Origin: Mycobacteriales bacterium
GTDB lineage: Bacteria > Actinomycetota > Actinomycetes > Mycobacteriales > QHCE01
DNA length: 43,604 nt
Assembly (NCBI GenBank): GCA_013362805.1
Contig: JABFVL010000039.1
Location: 1-43,604, forward strand
Direction: 5' to 3'
Position numbers and translations under genes: made by a program. Below, in pieces: positions 6,440-14,519 of this stretch. Every line of letters starts with the position of its first letter. The stretch's first letter is position 1. The notes beneath the pieces are model-generated. The model had not been told where the DNA came from, did not search any database, and was given only the letters and a program-made list of their open reading frames with translations.

Positions 6440-9172
6440 TTATGCTGGCCCTCCGGGTCGCCTAGCGCTGTTTGTGGAGCCGCGATCAGCGATAGCATCC
6501 TGCGCCGTGATGCCCGGAGCGGTGTGTGGCCTCGAGATGTGCGCTGTCGTTATGGGGGCGTCGCGCTCCGAATCAACAGCTGTACGTATCACTCTGTCCG
6601 AGACGGCCTGACCGATGTGGGTCGCGTGCTGAATCTGTTCAGCGAGTTGTGCTGGACGATGCACGGCATTACGCCAGCTCGCATACCATTTGTTCCCATA
6701 AGTGGGTGCATGTTCGAGTAGGACAGCATCAAGCTGTTCTTTATCTTGGGCAGCGAGCCAACTTTCCGGAGCATGCGTCACGAGCGATACGCGGTAGAGC
6801 GCGCTCGCGCGCTTGGACTGAAGCGCCTCAATAAGTGCATCGCGATCGTCCGGGTTGCGCACCACCAATGCGGACTGATCGGGCGCTACATAATTGTCTT
6901 CCTCGCCCGGCATACATTTAGTGCGTTTCAGCGCCAGAAAAAGCGCGCCGCTAAGTTGCTTAGAGTCAGCCGTTGTTCCGGCATGCCCGAGAAGCACAAT
7001 ATTGGGCATCGGCACATCGGTAGCACCTCCGGCAGCGGCGCGTGCCGCGGTAATCGCGGCTTTAGCCTCGTCGACGTGCGAGTGTGGGTCATCATCGCCA
7101 ACGTAGAACACAACACCCCATTGAGGTTCGGCATTGGTCGGGCGAACCTCAATAAGCGTGAGCTCATCGCTTCGCGTACCCAGTTCTCGACTGACCACCG
7201 CGGGCTTTTGTTCCTCGGCGCGATCCTTAATGACCCTGGCTGATTCTTCGTTGAACTCGAACCCATAACCGCCCAAAAATCCGTGCGGGTGTTCGGGCCG
7301 CTGTTGAACCCGAGCCGCCACCAGTAGCGCTTCAACCATCTGGCTGTGCAGTGCGGGATCGTCCAGGTGAACGCTCACGTCGAATGAAGGCGCCCGCATC
7401 CTGGTGATATCCGCCAACGCGTTTACGGTGGCAAGCGTGGTGGGCTTGTCTTCGGTGCCACTAATCGGGGTGTGGGCGGTGAACGCGTCAATGATCTGGC
7501 GCCGGTCCACGTCTGGCCCGCCAAGCTGTCGCAAGTGGTTTGTCACCTGATCGACGGGAAGCGGGAGCTCGTAGGCGCCAAGGCTGGTATCGGTCCAACG
7601 CGGGGCTTGATGAAGCGGCAAGTCAGTCACATTGGGTGGAGGAAGCAGCTGATATTTCACGCCGATCGCCCCGTCATACTGAAGCGGCTCTCCAGTAAAT
7701 GCGGAAAAATGTTCGATCAAGTCCGCGTCACTCAGCCCATATCCTTCCGCTTTGAACCGCAGCGCGATTCCGTTCTTATTGCGCTCCACGGTGATGCGAT
7801 ATTCGGCGTCAGCAGCTTCATCCCCGCTCACCTCGTCATCGATATAGGGTTGCTGGCTCGTGTCGTCGGCCCATGCTCGAATTTCTTCTTCAACCCGTCG
7901 CATGTTCTGTATGTCGTCAACACCGCTGATACCAAAGCCGGCGGACATGCCGCTGTTGTTCGACGCCTTGGCAGGAGATGCTTGGTCAATGCTCGGCGGT
8001 CGCCCTGAAGCGGGCACGAAATATTGCCACATATGGGCAACTAGATCGTCGACTGACTTGTAGGAAATTGTCGCGCTGCGCGCGCTCACCCATACTGCAA
8101 CATTGTCCGGAAACTGTGCACCGGGCCAATCCCTGTTAGTGGCCAGCACTTGTTCGTTTCGGTGCCGCAAAGCCGTAGAAATATGCCGGGCTCGCCACTG
8201 CCGATAGAGCCCCTTGATGTCTTCATCACTATCGAATTCTGCGGCTCGCTGCCAAAATTCGGGCGCGTTACCGGCCGTCAACAGCGGCACCCGCTTGAAG
8301 CTGTTAGCCGCCTCGCTGAACCACCGCGGCGCTCGCTGCGGTGTCCGCTGTTGCGCGACTACGTGCCGCAGAACCGTCTCCATCAGCGGCGGGAGTGCGT
8401 CTTGCGTGCCATGGAGCACCCGCCCTAGTACCATATCGGCAGAGCGCACCAACCATTCATGTTCCCCGAAATCGAACTCGTCAATATTTTCCGCTGACAA
8501 TCCCAGCTCAGTGGCGAGCTGATCGAAGGCGGCCGCTGGGTCGCGCCTCACCGAGTCCTCGTATTGCCGCCGCGCCTGGCGTTGGCCCTCCTGAGCGGCG
8601 AAGAGGGCCGCTTCTTCCTGGGCTTGACGCTGGAGTGCTTCCAAGCGCGGACGCGTCTTCTCCGCTACGTCGTTCACAACATTGGTGTCCGAGAGCTGAC
8701 CGACTACCGGAAGGAGATTAACGAGATCGGTTCCGTTGTTCACATCGAGCACATACATCACGGCATCCACCCGTTTGGCAGGGTCAGTGATGCGACCTAA
8801 CGCCCAACTAGCGACCCGGGCGCGTGCCGTGCCGTCTAATTCCAATCGGTTCAGAACATCTATCGCGATCCTGGCCGACAAATCTTCGGAAATACGCTCG
8901 GCTAGCGGCTCGTCATGCTCGTCCAACGCGGCAACGAAATCGTCAGCTACTCGCGTATTCCGCGCGGCAACCGCCGCTGCCGCCAGCACAATGTCTCGAT
9001 AGATGTCGTGCCACGGATCGGTGCCGAGCCGCACATTTCGCTTAGCCCATGCAGCGGTGTCCTCTTGACCGGGCGAGGTAACGACAAGATTGGCTAAGAA
9101 GCGCCCTCGCTCCGCTGTTGACAACGCAAATGCTTCGGATTTAAGCGCCGACACATGCTCAAACGAATACAT
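6440..9172 (-). CDS. Uncharacterised 910-aa protein, first gene of an orphan cluster
   Basis: No family is recognised. The N-terminal half (about 1-390) is almost wholly helical with short repeating amphipathic units, including a coiled-coil stretch (EALQRQAQEEAALFAAQEG, about 185-205). A linker rich in Asn, Ser and acidic residues (about 395-470) leads to a mixed alpha/beta C-terminal half, including a beta-rich segment (WGVVFYVGDDDPHSH) and a hydrophobic strand followed by a Gly-containing turn (NIVLLGHAGTT, about 745). No signal peptide or transmembrane helix is seen. ATG 9172 is chosen; GTG 9175 is adjacent and a GAGG lies just upstream. It heads a minus-strand cluster with the 631-aa gene and possibly the 241-aa gene. 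A structural or multi-protein assembly role would be a guess. Confidence 0.72.
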   Translation of the reverse strand: MYSFEHVSALKSEAFALSTAERGRFLANLVVTSPGQEDTAAWAKRNVRLGTDPWHDIYRDIVLAAAAVAARNTRVADDFVAALDEHDEPLAERISEDLSARIAIDVLNRLELDGTARARVASWALGRITDPAKRVDAVMYVLDVNNGTDLVNLLPVVGQLSDTNVVNDVAEKTRPRLEALQRQAQEEAALFAAQEGQRQARRQYEDSVRRDPAAAFDQLATELGLSAENIDEFDFGEHEWLVRSADMVLGRVLHGTQDALPPLMETVLRHVVAQQRTPQRAPRWFSEAANSFKRVPLLTAGNAPEFWQRAAEFDSDEDIKGLYRQWRARHISTALRHRNEQVLATNRDWPGAQFPDNVAVWVSARSATISYKSVDDLVAHMWQYFVPASGRPPSIDQASPAKASNNSGMSAGFGISGVDDIQNMRRVEEEIRAWADDTSQQPYIDDEVSGDEAADAEYRITVERNKNGIALRFKAEGYGLSDADLIEHFSAFTGEPLQYDGAIGVKYQLLPPPNVTDLPLHQAPRWTDTSLGAYELPLPVDQVTNHLRQLGGPDVDRRQIIDAFTAHTPISGTEDKPTTLATVNALADITRMRAPSFDVSVHLDDPALHSQMVEALLVAARVQQRPEHPHGFLGGYGFEFNEESARVIKDRAEEQKPAVVSRELGTRSDELTLIEVRPTNAEPQWGVVFYVGDDDPHSHVDEAKAAITAARAAAGGATDVPMPNIVLLGHAGTTADSKQLSGALFLALKRTKCMPGEEDNYVAPDQSALVVRNPDDRDALIEALQSKRASALYRVSLVTHAPESWLAAQDKEQLDAVLLEHAPTYGNKWYASWRNAVHRPAQLAEQIQHATHIGQAVSDRVIRTAVDSERDAPITTAHISRPHTAPGITAQDAIADRGSTNSARRPGGPA

Positions 9173-9777
9173 CACGCCTCACACCCATTGATGACCACCG
9201 GCGCTAACACCAGTCCGCTATGAGTGAACATTAGTCGACGGCATAATCGCGGTTAGGCGGCTCTTTGACACTTGGCAATTCCGTCGGGGAAACCGTTGAG
9301 TCGTCTCACTCAGGTTGCCGCCCAGATCGTTTCTAATAATGCGGGCGTAGGCGAGATGTCTTCAGCATCAATCTGGAACGACTCGACAGAAATTCGCGCG
9401 AATGCTTGAGCCGTCTACCAACCGCGAAAGCACGAAGTGGTGACTACACCTAGTCTTTGTGGCGGCCGTGGAAATACTCACCGCATAATTCGGTCTGGCC
9501 AAAGACGACGGCTGCGCGGTCGTGATTGTTGTGCAGTGGTTCCCTTGATTAGGTGTGCGCGGTGGTGCCTTTGGCCGGACCGAATCTCACCCGCCCGGAA
9601 ACGGGTGCAATGAATGATCGCTGAACGTACACACTTCGTTACAAATCTATTAGCTGGGCGCCGCCAGATCTCTAGACACCTGAGCCCATAGATGCCTAAT
9701 CATCCCCCACCCGCTTCGCAAGATGGGTTTCCAACGTCGTTCTCACACATAGGGCTGCGAACGAGTAGCGAGTTCGC
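9173..9777. other. Non-coding stretch with structured element
   Basis: About 600 bp lack a convincing gene. The stretch holds the long inverted repeat at 9488-9585, a smaller hairpin CACCCG/CGGGTG at 9588-9607, and presumably the promoter of the 910-aa gene. I see nothing else that can be supported. Confidence 0.5.
9488..9585. repeat. Long inverted repeat (17-bp arms, 64-nt loop)
   Basis: Arms 9488-9504 (ATTCGGTCTGGCCAAAG) and 9569-9585 pair over 17 positions with a single T/C difference, which is a G-U pair in RNA. The loop contains smaller self-complementary pieces (ACGAC/GTCGT) and GCGCGGT twice. It could be a structured RNA, a MITE-like or IS-end relic, or a regulatory palindrome. No transposase or target-site duplication is visible. 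Confidence 0.5.
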
Positions 9778-9783
9778 TACTTT
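9778..9783 (+). promoter_or_regulatory. Leaderless -10 hexamer TACTTT
   Basis: TACTTT is followed by 7 nt and ATG 9791; there is no Shine-Dalgarno sequence. Confidence 0.4.
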
Positions 9784-9790
9784 CGGTGAC

Positions 9791-10072
9791 ATGACTGGAC
9801 CCTCCAATGTGGCCACTTATGGGGCCGCCGAGATCAGCGAACAACGCCACATCATCGGGCTATTAAAAGCCTGCCAAGACGCGCACTACGCTGGTGAACA
9901 TGCCATTGCGACCGCGATCTTGGCCGATCTGGCGGCCCGCTTCAGACGGGAAACCATCAATGCGGCCCTGTGGGTGCAAGCCGCCGAGCAAGTAGAAACA
10001 CAAAACCATCTCACCCGCTTGTTCGGCCGCTACACAACTCAGTACAAGGCCAGATGGCGACCCCTCATCTAA
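9791..10072 (+). CDS. Small hypothetical helical protein
   Basis: The 93-residue protein is mostly alpha-helical (IIGLLKACQDAHYAGEHAIATA, written here in two overlapping helices, then LAARFRRETINAALWV) with a basic C-terminus (KARWRPLI). No family is recognised. The frame opens further upstream (ATG 9692), but those extra residues are Pro/Ser-rich and unconvincing. ATG 9791 has TACTTT 7 nt upstream, so I chose it as a leaderless start. It is a lone gene between the structured element at 9488-9585 and the decayed SDR gene. Confidence 0.5.
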   Translation: MTGPSNVATYGAAEISEQRHIIGLLKACQDAHYAGEHAIATAILADLAARFRRETINAALWVQAAEQVETQNHLTRLFGRYTTQYKARWRPLI

Positions 10073-10094
10073 ATGCCGATCAGTGCATACAAAT

Positions 10095-10123
10095 ATGTTC
10101 ATGTTGTCCGATTGCATGAACAT
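10095..10123. promoter_or_regulatory. 9-bp inverted repeat upstream of the SDR pseudogene
   Basis: ATGTTCATG, 11-nt spacer, CATGAACAT, both arms perfect. The spacing and symmetry resemble an operator for a dimeric regulator such as a TetR protein. It lies about 190 bp upstream of the SDR relic and may be its orphaned control site. Confidence 0.35.
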
Positions 10124-10312
10124 TGGACATACACACAACAACAGGCGCTTGCTGTACACCTTGGAGTTTTCTCAGGTCAGAGCGTGTAAGAATTTTTGAC
10201 TCGAGCTGGCCAGCGGGTTGGGCTATGGGAGAAATACCCCTTCTACAGCGAGCGCACACCCGGTTAAGTGAGGGTTCCTACGCATATTTTCGCAAAGAAC
10301 CTCGGAGGAATC

Positions 10313-10559
10313 ATCACGAACGACGCACAGCCGCTGACCGGGAAGGTGCCCTGGTCGCCGGTGGCACCCGAGATGGCGCCCGGGGCATCGCCGTCGAACT
10401 CGGCGCCGCCGGCGTAACGGTGTACGTGACCGGCCGCAGTAGCTCAGCTGGACGCTCCGATCTGGACCAATATCCCGGAAAAGGACCTCGGGCCGCTCGG
10501 GGAACCGCTCTGACGTCTCGAAGCGCCACGCAAGACACGATGTCGACTTGGTCACCGCT
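10313..10559 (+). pseudogene. Decayed short-chain dehydrogenase/reductase gene (N-terminal relic)
   Basis: After GGAGG at 10304-10308 comes ATC ACG AAC GAC in place of an expected ATG start, then a frame encoding QPLTGKV. One base later, in the +1 frame, it continues ALVAGGTRDGARGIAVELG and VTVYVTGRSS. Together these are the beta1-alphaA-beta2 Rossmann start of an SDR (LTGKVALVTGGxRGxGxGIA). A single G appears to be missing in GGTG(G)CCCTGG near 10347. After GRSDLDQYPG the similarity dissolves, and the frame ends where the alpha/beta hydrolase gene ends on the other strand. The lost start, the frameshift and the truncation all point to an inactive gene. Confidence 0.75.
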
Positions 10560-11243
10560 CTAGGTATTCGCGCTGCTTTCATCGAGCAAAAATGCGGCAA
10601 CTGCCTCCGGCGCCTCAAGCATCAGGTTGTGGCCAGTTGGGAAGTCATGCACACGCCAACCGGGGTCGGCTTGGAGCCGAGTGCGAAGTTCAGCGAATGG
10701 TGTTTGATCTTCCCACCCTGAGCAGTAAACGAATTCCCGGCGAGGGATCTGGTTCCACGCACCGGTGAGCCGAATCGCTTGCACAAACGAAGCCAACGGA
10801 TGCGGGCGACGGCGCGGATCGCCGCCAGGGGACGGCAAAACCGCGTAGCCGTTGACCGCCGCACCGGCGGCGAATGCTTGACGAAAAGTCTCGTTCGTTG
10901 CTGACCAGCACGACTCACCGTCGCGCGGCACATAGCCATCAAGCTGCACCAACCGCGAGATTCGGCTGGCGGCGCGATCAGCGGCGGCAGCGGTGACCAT
11001 TCCGCCATAGCTATGGCCGACCAGGGTCACCTCAGTGAGTTGAGCCTGATCCAGGAGCCGCATAACGTCCTCAGCATGGGTGTCCAAATTGGCGATCGCT
11101 ACTGTGGCATCGTCATCATCTGGATGCAGACCAGTGAGCGTCAAAGCGTGAACCGCATGCCCGGCCCGCGTCAACAGCGGAGCCACCGTCTCATACGCCC
11201 AGGCACCCTTCCAGCCGCCAGGCACAAGAACGAACGTCGCCAT
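10560..11243 (-). CDS. Alpha/beta-fold hydrolase
   Basis: The 227-residue protein is a single alpha/beta hydrolase domain. The first strand and oxyanion loop are VLVPGGWKGAW (about 5-15). The nucleophile elbow GHSYGG places the serine at S78. The C-terminal FPTGHNLMLEAP places the catalytic histidine at H205; the acid is not assigned with certainty. The size and pattern fit the esterase/lactonase-like proteins of the Abhydrolase_6 group, so the substrate cannot be predicted. ATG 11243 is preceded by AGAAGGAG about 9 nt upstream. The next gene on the same strand ends 18 bp upstream, so the pair may be co-transcribed. Confidence 0.88.
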   Translation of the reverse strand: MATFVLVPGGWKGAWAYETVAPLLTRAGHAVHALTLTGLHPDDDDATVAIANLDTHAEDVMRLLDQAQLTEVTLVGHSYGGMVTAAAADRAASRISRLVQLDGYVPRDGESCWSATNETFRQAFAAGAAVNGYAVLPSPGGDPRRRPHPLASFVQAIRLTGAWNQIPRREFVYCSGWEDQTPFAELRTRLQADPGWRVHDFPTGHNLMLEAPEAVAAFLLDESSANT

Positions 11244-11260
11244 CTATATTGCTCCTTCTG

Positions 11261-12127
11261 TCACGCCGTGGCATCGAGCGGGCTAACCACAATCCGTCTG
11301 GCCTCGGAATCTGACGCGATCAACATGCTCTCAAACTTGGGCTCAGCCACGTTGAAAGCAACGTCGATGCTCGCACGTTCCCGGCCCGTGCCATCGCCGA
11401 CAAAAAGGCCCGCTGCCAAGGCCAGACACATGCCCGCCGCGCCGTCCCACACCTTCTGTTGTTCGCGGTAAAACAAGCCAAAGGGCCCAAGGGTTGGGTC
11501 AGTGAACGAGGAAAGATCGACGCTGGTTCGCACCATATGCAGAGTGTCCGAAGTGACCCGCGTGGTGGGTTCGTAGCCACGGGCAAGCAACGTTGGCTCA
11601 TACTTTCGTGGCTGCGAGCCCAGGCCTCTAGGCACCGAGAGATGCCGCGATTGGCTGGGCGCGGGCACAACCGGAGCGGGTTGGCCGTTGATCTCGATCG
11701 GTTCGCCAGGGCCGTTGAGCTTCACGCAGACCGAGCTACGGTTTGGGCCGATCTCGGGAGCCAACACGAACGCGGCCACAGGTTTATGGTCTTCCACCAA
11801 ACACACCACGCTGCAAAATTCTCGCGACTCGGGCGCGACAAACTGCGCGGTCCCGTCAATGGGATCAATGATCCATATTCGACCACCAGGATTAGCTTCC
11901 GATGGTCTGCTTAGCGTCTTGCTATCTTCTTCCGCGATGATCAAACCGTCACCATCGAACGCCCGCACACACTCAATGATCTGGTTCTGAACCGCTAGAT
12001 CAGCCTCTGACAACAAAGTGTTGTCGTGTTTGCGCTCAACATGCAAAGTCGCGAGATGGGAACGGTAACTCGCCAGCGTAGGTAGCAACACACGCTCGAG
12101 CTCTTGCCACAAAGACGCAATATCCAC
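11261..12127 (-). CDS. Inositol-monophosphatase-family phosphatase
   Basis: The 288-residue protein shows the Mg2+-dependent IMPase/FBPase-fold motifs: the acidic pair E66/E67 in IIAEEDS, metal-binding WIIDPIDGT with D88 and D91, and the C-terminal WDGAAGMCLA with D228. Family members dephosphorylate inositol phosphates, histidinol phosphate or 3'-phosphoadenylates. The sequence alone does not decide between these; a HisN-like or CysQ-like role is possible. The start is GTG 12127, with TAGGAT exactly 6 nt upstream and no ribosome binding site, so it is probably leaderless. It is divergent from the DUF899 gene, which has the same promoter arrangement on the other strand. Confidence 0.88.
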   Translation of the reverse strand: MDIASLWQELERVLLPTLASYRSHLATLHVERKHDNTLLSEADLAVQNQIIECVRAFDGDGLIIAEEDSKTLSRPSEANPGGRIWIIDPIDGTAQFVAPESREFCSVVCLVEDHKPVAAFVLAPEIGPNRSSVCVKLNGPGEPIEINGQPAPVVPAPSQSRHLSVPRGLGSQPRKYEPTLLARGYEPTTRVTSDTLHMVRTSVDLSSFTDPTLGPFGLFYREQQKVWDGAAGMCLALAAGLFVGDGTGRERASIDVAFNVAEPKFESMLIASDSEARRIVVSPLDATA

Positions 12128-12133
12128 CGCTCG

Positions 12134-12139
12134 ATCCTA
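12134..12139 (-). promoter_or_regulatory. Leaderless -10 hexamer TAGGAT
   Basis: TAGGAT on the minus strand, 6 nt before GTG 12127. Confidence 0.45.
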
Positions 12140-12225
12140 TGGGCGCAGCGCTCGCCACTAGGCCACAGCGCTGGCCGTCCCCTTCACCTGCGATTACGCA
12201 CAACGACACCAGCTCATTTGGCAGC

Positions 12226-12231
12226 TATCGT
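12226..12231 (+). promoter_or_regulatory. Leaderless -10 hexamer TATCGT
   Basis: TATCGT, then GGTGGA, then ATG 12238. The GGTGGA could also act weakly as a ribosome binding site. Confidence 0.4.
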
Positions 12232-12237
12232 GGTGGA

Positions 12238-12948
12238 ATGACACAGACCAGCGAACCCGCGCTCCCGCCCGTCGTAAGCCGCGCCGAATGGGAACAGGCA
12301 CGCGCCGAGCTGCTGAAACAAGAAAAAGCACTGACCCGGATGAAAGATAAGGTCAGCGCCCAGCGCCGCCGGTTGCCGATGGTCCGCGTGGAAACTGACT
12401 ACCGTTTCGACGGCGAACACGGTGAAGTGACGCTGCTTGACCTGTTCGAAGGTCGGCGCCAGCTGATCGTTCAACACTTCATGTACGGAACCGATTGGGC
12501 CGCCGGTTGTGATGGCTGCTCGATGATGGCCGACCATATTGGCCCCCTCTCCCACTTGCATGCGCGAGACACATCGTTCGCACTAGTGTCGCGGGCGCCG
12601 CTGCGCTCGCTGCTGCCATTTCGGGAACGAATGGGCTGGTCACTGCCGTGGGTGTCCTCCGGGGGCAGCACATTCAACGACGACTTCGGCGTCACCGTCG
12701 ACGGCGAGGAAACCCAGGCCATCAGCGTGTTCCTGCGCGACGGCGAAGACGTGTTCCACACCTGGATGACCTTCGCGCGCGGCGAGGAACCATTCATGCT
12801 CGTCTTCGACCTGCTCGACCTCACGCCCTACGGGCGGCAAGAGAACTGGGAAGACTCCCCCGCCGGGTGGCCGCAAACACCGCCGTATGAGTGGATGCGC
12901 CTGCACGATTCCTACGAGACGTCGAACACTTCGCATTGCGGCGGGTAG
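12238..12948 (+). CDS. DUF899 family protein (thioredoxin-like fold)
   Basis: The 236-residue protein matches DUF899 throughout: the N-terminal basic helix with VSRAEWEQARAELL, then VTLLDLFEGRRQLIVQHFMYG, CDGCSMMADH, SFALVSRAPL, LPWVSSGGSTFNDDFGV, VFHTW and a C-terminal LDLTPYGRQE. The family adopts a thioredoxin-like fold and is common in actinobacteria and proteobacteria; no reaction is established. The CDGC pair resembles a redox CxxC, but the family's function is unproven. ATG 12238 is preferred over the open frame to 12139, which would overlap the divergent gene's promoter. It converges with the MFS gene, with 3 bp between stop codons. Confidence 0.9.
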   Translation: MTQTSEPALPPVVSRAEWEQARAELLKQEKALTRMKDKVSAQRRRLPMVRVETDYRFDGEHGEVTLLDLFEGRRQLIVQHFMYGTDWAAGCDGCSMMADHIGPLSHLHARDTSFALVSRAPLRSLLPFRERMGWSLPWVSSGGSTFNDDFGVTVDGEETQAISVFLRDGEDVFHTWMTFARGEEPFMLVFDLLDLTPYGRQENWEDSPAGWPQTPPYEWMRLHDSYETSNTSHCGG

Positions 12949-12951
12949 CCA

Positions 12952-14388
12952 TCACGCTATTGAGTGGCGCAACCGCGAACAAGCGAACGCCGTCGCCAGC
13001 GCGAGTGTCGTCTCTACGCCGACAACCACGAGGGTGCCGGTGCGCCACGCCATTGCGTCAGGGTGTGAGCCGACCACCATGTAGATAAGTGAACCCAAGG
13101 CAGCGGCCCCCAGTGCCAGGCTCACTTGCATCGTGGTGGACAGCACGCCACCGGCCAAACCAGCGCGATTCGCAGGCAAACCAGTGAGCGTGTAGCCGAT
13201 CAGTGGCAACAGCGCCCCAGCCCAACCAAACCCGACGATGGCGAGCGGGGCGGCGGCTTCGACCACAGTGAGCGATGACCCAGCGGCGGCCGCGATCGCA
13301 CCAAAAAGCGCCACACCACCAGCGAAAACAGTTGCCGACGCGACCAAGAACTTAGCCCCAAAACGAGCGGTCAACTTCCCCGCATACAACGCCATGCCGA
13401 AGAACGAAAGAGTGCACGGCGCCATCGTCAAACCCGCTTCGATGGGACTAAAGCCGTGCCCGACCTGCAAAATCAGCGTCATCGTGAACAAGAAACCGCC
13501 GATGCACGTCGCGAAAAGCGCCAGCGCGATAAGTGCCTGACGGGCCAGGTGAATGCGCAGCAGTGAAGGCGGCAACAGCGGAGTTCTCCCCGCGTTTTCC
13601 ATCCGGCGCTGCGCGGCAATGAATATCGCACCCACTGGCACCACAGCGGCCAAACTCAACCACGCCCACAACGGCCAGCCACTTGTTCGACCGAACGTCA
13701 ACGGAATGAGTAGCAAAGAGATAGTCGCCGCCAAGCCGATACCCCCGCGCACATCAATTGGCGCTGACTTCTCGGCTTTGGTTTCGGGGATCATCCGAAT
13801 AGACAGAATGAAGCCCACGATGCCTATCGGCACGTTGATCAGAAACAGCGGGCGCCACCCGCCCCACAGGTCAGCGGACAAAAGCACACCGCCTAAAAGC
13901 TGGCCGATGGCAGCGCTGGCACCAGCGGTCGCACCGAACGCGGCCACCGCCTTTTGTCGATCGGCGCCAGAAAAGCCCGCCTGAATCGCGCCGAGCACCT
14001 GCGGATACATCAGTGCGGCCGTGAAGCCCTGCAAAATGCGGAAGGCGATCAACACCCCAATGCCAGGGGCGAGCCCACATGCGGCAGAGGTGATGGTGAA
14101 CCCGGCCATACCGATGAGAAACAAGCGGCGTCGACCAAACTTGTCACCCAGACGGCCACCGGCAACCAGCGTGCAAGCATAGGCCAGGCCGTACCCGGCA
14201 ACAGTGAGTTCTAGTGCGGCTGAGCTGGCATGCAACGAACTGCCGATGCTGGTCAGGGCCACGTTGACGATGAACGCGTCGAGCATCGGCAGAAACGCGC
14301 CAATAAGTAAGAGCGGCAACGCACGCCATGGTGCGCTACTCACCGGCTTCACCGAAACCGGGGCGGAAGTGAGCACAGAAGCTGTCAT
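12952..14388 (-). CDS. DHA2-family (EmrB/QacA-type) MFS drug efflux transporter
   Basis: The 478-residue protein has about 14 predicted membrane helices, the DHA2 (14-TMS) arrangement. It shows the first-loop motif LGDKFGRRRLF (motif A), LDAFIVNVAL in helix 1 (the D1-like motif of DHA2 pumps), and RILQGFTAALMYPQ, related to motif C of proton antiporters. It is expected to use the proton gradient to export toxic or antibiotic-like compounds across the cytoplasmic membrane. ATG 14388 lacks an obvious ribosome binding site. It is divergent from an MmyB-type XRE regulator across 131 bp, the usual arrangement for a pump and its local regulator. Confidence 0.92.
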   Translation of the reverse strand: MTASVLTSAPVSVKPVSSAPWRALPLLLIGAFLPMLDAFIVNVALTSIGSSLHASSAALELTVAGYGLAYACTLVAGGRLGDKFGRRRLFLIGMAGFTITSAACGLAPGIGVLIAFRILQGFTAALMYPQVLGAIQAGFSGADRQKAVAAFGATAGASAAIGQLLGGVLLSADLWGGWRPLFLINVPIGIVGFILSIRMIPETKAEKSAPIDVRGGIGLAATISLLLIPLTFGRTSGWPLWAWLSLAAVVPVGAIFIAAQRRMENAGRTPLLPPSLLRIHLARQALIALALFATCIGGFLFTMTLILQVGHGFSPIEAGLTMAPCTLSFFGMALYAGKLTARFGAKFLVASATVFAGGVALFGAIAAAAGSSLTVVEAAAPLAIVGFGWAGALLPLIGYTLTGLPANRAGLAGGVLSTTMQVSLALGAAALGSLIYMVVGSHPDAMAWRTGTLVVVGVETTLALATAFACSRLRHSIA

Positions 14389-14519
14389 GGAAACCAGCCT
14401 GCGCCGGGCATTTACCTATTACCTAGAGCCCGCTGATGCTGTTACTGGCAGAACCTGGATAACTGTTTGCCCAGGTGAAAGACTCATAGCGAGCCCCGCC
14501 CCTGGAGAACGGACTTTTC
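14389..14519. promoter_or_regulatory. Divergent promoter region between pump and regulator
   Basis: The 131 bp contain a direct repeat TTACCTATTACCTA (14411-14425 area) and an imperfect CCTGG/CCAGG symmetry around an A/T-rich centre (about 14453-14475). These are candidate binding sites for the 302-aa regulator. A GGAGA precedes ATG 14520 at longer than usual spacing. Confidence 0.35.

Noticed and set aside
6361..6498. N-terminal extension of the 631-aa protein to 677 aa
   Set aside because: It would overlap the 910-aa gene by 59 bp and reads as non-protein-like sequence; ATG 6360 has a well-placed -10 element.
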